Source: CAZOYN01 sp964584135 (GTDB lineage Bacteria; Patescibacteriota; Saccharimonadia; Saccharimonadales; UBA4665). From it: a stretch of 7,882 nt of DNA. The translations under genes were made by a program, and so were the position numbers. Positions 6,370 to 7,882 of the stretch are shown in pieces; the stretch's first letter is position 1; each line of letters opens with the position of its first letter. The stretch is from NCBI GenBank assembly GCA_964584135.1, contig CAZOYN010000039.1, positions 1 through 7,882 of the forward strand, in the 5' to 3' direction. The notes beneath the pieces were generated by a model, which was not told where the DNA came from, searched no databases, and worked only from the letters and a program-made list of their open reading frames with translations.

Positions 6370-7146
6370 TCAGCTTTGACGCAGACTTTTGAGCGTCAGC
6401 TCAGTACGGGCTCGGGCATAGCTGCAAAAATCGCAGGGGCCGCCCATGGCGGCTTCGCCAATGGGTGGCATCATGTCAGATTCCAAGCAGGCTTTCATCT
6501 TGGCTAAAATGGGCTCAATCCAGCTGTCACTGCCAGTGTACGGGATAACTTTGGTGCGGAATTCCAGTCGGTCGTTAAAACCATCCAGGTCAATACGGGC
6601 ATTGGTGTAGACAAAGTAGCCGGTGTTACTGACAACAAAGCCATTTTGGCGCAATAGCCACTGGTAAATTTCCATTTGGCGCTTGTAGCTGATCTGCCAG
6701 TCCGAATCAATATCAATCTCGCGGTTCTTTGATGTGGCTTTGTAATCCACCACTATCAACTCGCCAGCCTCGTTGACCCAAATGTCGTCCACGGCACCGA
6801 AAATGTGCAAATTTGTTGGTTCATGCACGGCCACCACCCCCGTAAAATTGGTGCGCCATTTGTTAAGCTCAGCATGTTGGTAGGGCACGGCCTTGATCTG
6901 GTTGTCGGTCATCATGGGGTGCGGTTGCCCGGCCGCGCGGTAGCGGTCAAACTCTTTTTTAAATAATTCATCTATGGTTTTATTGATGTTAAACGGCGGC
7001 CCGTCGGGGCGCTTAATTTTGAGACGCGCGTCTAACCAGAAGCAGCGCGGACACTGCATAAACAGCTCGATTTTGGAGCGCGAAATTTTGTACGGTGCCG
7101 CCTGCCCCGGCTGGTATGGCAGCGACCGCTCTCTCGTATAGGCCAT
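6370..7146 (-). CDS. PD-(D/E)XK nuclease-fold protein, Cas4/RecB-like, with two CxxC pairs
   Basis: This 258-residue protein has the PD-(D/E)XK nuclease core: GAVDDI (117-122, metal-binding Asp), IVVDYKAT (131-138, Asp134 and Lys136 as the D-x-K pair), and QMEIY (157-161, the QxxxY motif of RecB/Cas4-type members). Cysteines flank the core as CPRC (32-35) and CDFC (238-241), where Cas4 and AddB-like nucleases hold an iron-sulfur cluster, though those usually have one N-terminal and three C-terminal cysteines. The predicted activity is metal-dependent DNA cleavage; substrate and role are unknown. I recall similar standalone proteins beginning SRSKI-LF-CPRCF in CPR genomes. No CRISPR array or cas gene is present. 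The gene starts 15 bases after the HAD gene. ATG 7146 was chosen because a -10-like hexamer precedes it directly and nothing upstream in frame is better. Stop is TGA. Confidence 0.8.
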   Translation of the reverse strand: MAYTRERSLPYQPGQAAPYKISRSKIELFMQCPRCFWLDARLKIKRPDGPPFNINKTIDELFKKEFDRYRAAGQPHPMMTDNQIKAVPYQHAELNKWRTNFTGVVAVHEPTNLHIFGAVDDIWVNEAGELIVVDYKATSKNREIDIDSDWQISYKRQMEIYQWLLRQNGFVVSNTGYFVYTNARIDLDGFNDRLEFRTKVIPYTGSDSWIEPILAKMKACLESDMMPPIGEAAMGGPCDFCSYARARTELTLKSLRQS

Positions 7147-7153
7147 TGCTACT

Positions 7154-7159
7154 ATTGTA
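7154..7159 (-). promoter_or_regulatory. -10-like hexamer TACAAT before the nuclease-fold gene
   Basis: TACAAT (7159-7154, minus strand) is followed by 7 bases (AGTAGCA) and then the ATG at 7146, and fits wholly inside the 15-base gap after the HAD gene. No SD sequence is present. Transcription from here would be leaderless. Read-through from the HAD gene is the alternative. Confidence 0.45.
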
Positions 7160-7161
7160 CC

Positions 7162-7782
7162 TTAGAGTTCTTCCAGTATGCGAACCAGGTCCTTTGGTTT
7201 GTTGGCAATCGCCGTTGGCTTGAGCGCTTTGAGGTCCGCCGGCCGGGCAAAGCCCCAGGTCACGGCGATAGAACGGAGCTTCAACGATTGGGCGGCCTCC
7301 ACATCACGCAGCTCGTCGCCAACATAGACTGCATCCTTGATGTCTAAATTATTTTCGCGTAGCAAGCGGCGCAGGGCCGGAGCCTTGCCAAACAAGTTGA
7401 CGCTGCCATACACTTCAAAAAAATAGGTATGCAAATTGTGCTGGTGCAGGAAAACGTGCACGTTGTGCACGCTGTTACTGGTAACAATGAAGAGCTCGTG
7501 GCCCTCGTTGTGCAGCTTTTTGATGACCTCCGGCACGCCGGTAAATGGTTTCACGAGCTGGATGGAGTCGCCCATTAGCTGCCGGCCCCTGAAAAACAGC
7601 CGGAGCAAGCGCAGCCAGGAATGGCCAAACCGCCGGCCAATGGCCGTCATGGACATGCCACGTAACTCGTGGCGCTGCTCGTCACTCAAAGGCCCCTTGC
7701 CGGCCTCGGTCGCTAGCAAATTGACGATAAAGTCAAAGCTATCGGCAATTGTCCCATCAAAATCAAAGATGATTACACCCAC
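7162..7782 (-). CDS. HAD-superfamily hydrolase, phosphoglycolate-phosphatase-like
   Basis: The 206-residue product has all four HAD motifs: motif I DFDGT (D7 nucleophile, D9 acid), motif II in FIVTSNS (98-104), motif III Lys in FGKAPAL (K133), and motif IV VGDELRD (D156, D160). The helical cap inserted between motifs I and II (about 15-80) indicates a subclass I enzyme of the Gph/PgmB type. It probably removes phosphate from a small metabolite; substrate cannot be read from sequence. The cap has a basic, leucine-rich patch (WLRLLRLFFRGRQ, 56-68). The start is GTG at 7782, directly before the first beta strand VIIFDFDG; I see no ATG that would keep motif I. The msrA stop is 19 bases upstream, and the nuclease-fold gene follows 15 bases after the TAA stop. 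Confidence 0.88.
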   Translation of the reverse strand: MGVIIFDFDGTIADSFDFIVNLLATEAGKGPLSDEQRHELRGMSMTAIGRRFGHSWLRLLRLFFRGRQLMGDSIQLVKPFTGVPEVIKKLHNEGHELFIVTSNSVHNVHVFLHQHNLHTYFFEVYGSVNLFGKAPALRRLLRENNLDIKDAVYVGDELRDVEAAQSLKLRSIAVTWGFARPADLKALKPTAIANKPKDLVRILEEL

Positions 7783-7788
7783 CCCTAC

Positions 7789-7794
7789 AGTGTA
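7789..7794 (-). promoter_or_regulatory. -10-like hexamer TACACT before the HAD gene
   Basis: TACACT (7794-7789, minus strand) is separated from the GTG start by GTAGGG, 6 bases. It matches TAnnnT but is weaker than TATAAT. The GTAGGG might act as a very short, too-close SD, so this site is less certain than the serS case. It lies in the 19-base gap after msrA. Confidence 0.35.
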
Positions 7795-7801
7795 CCGGAA
7801 A

Positions 7802-7882
7802 CTAGCTTACCGGCGTATACGGAATGTGGCACATGCCGCGACCGGTTTTTTCGGTGAATTTCTGGTGGTAGTCTTCGCTTCG
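7802..7882 (-). CDS. msrA: Peptide methionine sulfoxide reductase MsrA, C-terminal end (runs off the window)
   Basis: Only the last 26 codons and the TAG stop are visible: RSEDYHQKFTEKTGRGMCHI, then PYTPVS. EDYHQK(F/Y) is the conserved segment near the MsrA C-terminus, and the cysteine in GMCH fits the position of a C-terminal resolving cysteine. MsrA reduces methionine-S-sulfoxide in oxidised proteins, with electrons from thioredoxin. The catalytic GCFW motif near the N-terminus is outside the window, so intactness and any MsrB fusion upstream cannot be judged. The HAD gene begins 19 bases downstream. Confidence 0.78.
   Translation of the reverse strand, partial: RSEDYHQKFTEKTGRGMCHIPYTPVS

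Noticed and set aside
6358..6372. Possible UGA recoding at the nuclease-fold stop (TGA followed by TAG four codons later)
   Set aside because: The window encodes RF2, which reads UGA as stop, and glycine is encoded by GGN throughout, so UGA is taken as a normal stop.
6313..6507. 64-codon plus-strand open frame starting in the serS upstream gap, with TATA-rich sequence just before it
   Set aside because: Most of it is antisense to the 3' end of the nuclease-fold gene, no SD precedes it, and the product is not recognisable. The promoter-like sequence is explained by the palindrome, though an antisense RNA cannot be excluded.
6370..7146. Cas4 of a CRISPR-Cas system
   Set aside because: No repeats, spacers or other cas genes are in the window and the cysteine layout differs from Cas4.

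Overview
The window is a compact, one-directional block of housekeeping genes. All eight genes read on the minus strand. In transcription order (right to left) they are: the 3' end of msrA (peptide methionine sulfoxide reductase), a HAD-family phosphatase, a PD-(D/E)XK nuclease-fold protein with two CxxC pairs, serS (seryl-tRNA synthetase), a short hpf/raiA ribosome hibernation factor, secA, an M16 zinc peptidase, and the 5' part of prfB (release factor 2). No gap exceeds 138 bases. I see no tRNA, rRNA, CRISPR array, insertion sequence or phage gene.

The organism looks like a small-genome bacterium of the Patescibacteria/CPR type, possibly Saccharibacteria. Grounds are the tight packing, a divergent SerRS, a SecA lacking the C-terminal zinc motif, a nuclease-fold family I recall mainly from CPR genomes, and starts that often lack a Shine-Dalgarno (SD) sequence. 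This is inference from family impressions, not a database match. The genetic code appears standard: prfB is present, TGA ends the nuclease-fold gene, and TAA and TAG end the others, which argues against the UGA-as-glycine lineages.

Layout: msrA, the HAD gene and the nuclease-fold gene are 15-19 bases apart. The HAD and nuclease-fold genes nonetheless each have a -10-like hexamer 6-7 bases before the start codon. A 138-base gap with a large inverted repeat and a 12-base palindrome precedes serS, which has TATAAT 6 bases before its ATG. hpf has its own TATAAT and the only textbook SD sequence. secA has TATAAT and a leader of about 45 bases, followed after 13 bases by the M16 peptidase and after another 16 bases by prfB. 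Themes are translation (serS, hpf, prfB), protein export (secA), and protein turnover or repair (M16 peptidase, msrA).

I found no convincing new multi-gene system. The most interesting signal is the mixed initiation pattern: four genes with promoter-like hexamers at leaderless spacing beside one gene with a strong SD. Next are the unusual cysteine layout of the nuclease-fold protein, the structured serS upstream region, and a prfB without the usual programmed frameshift.
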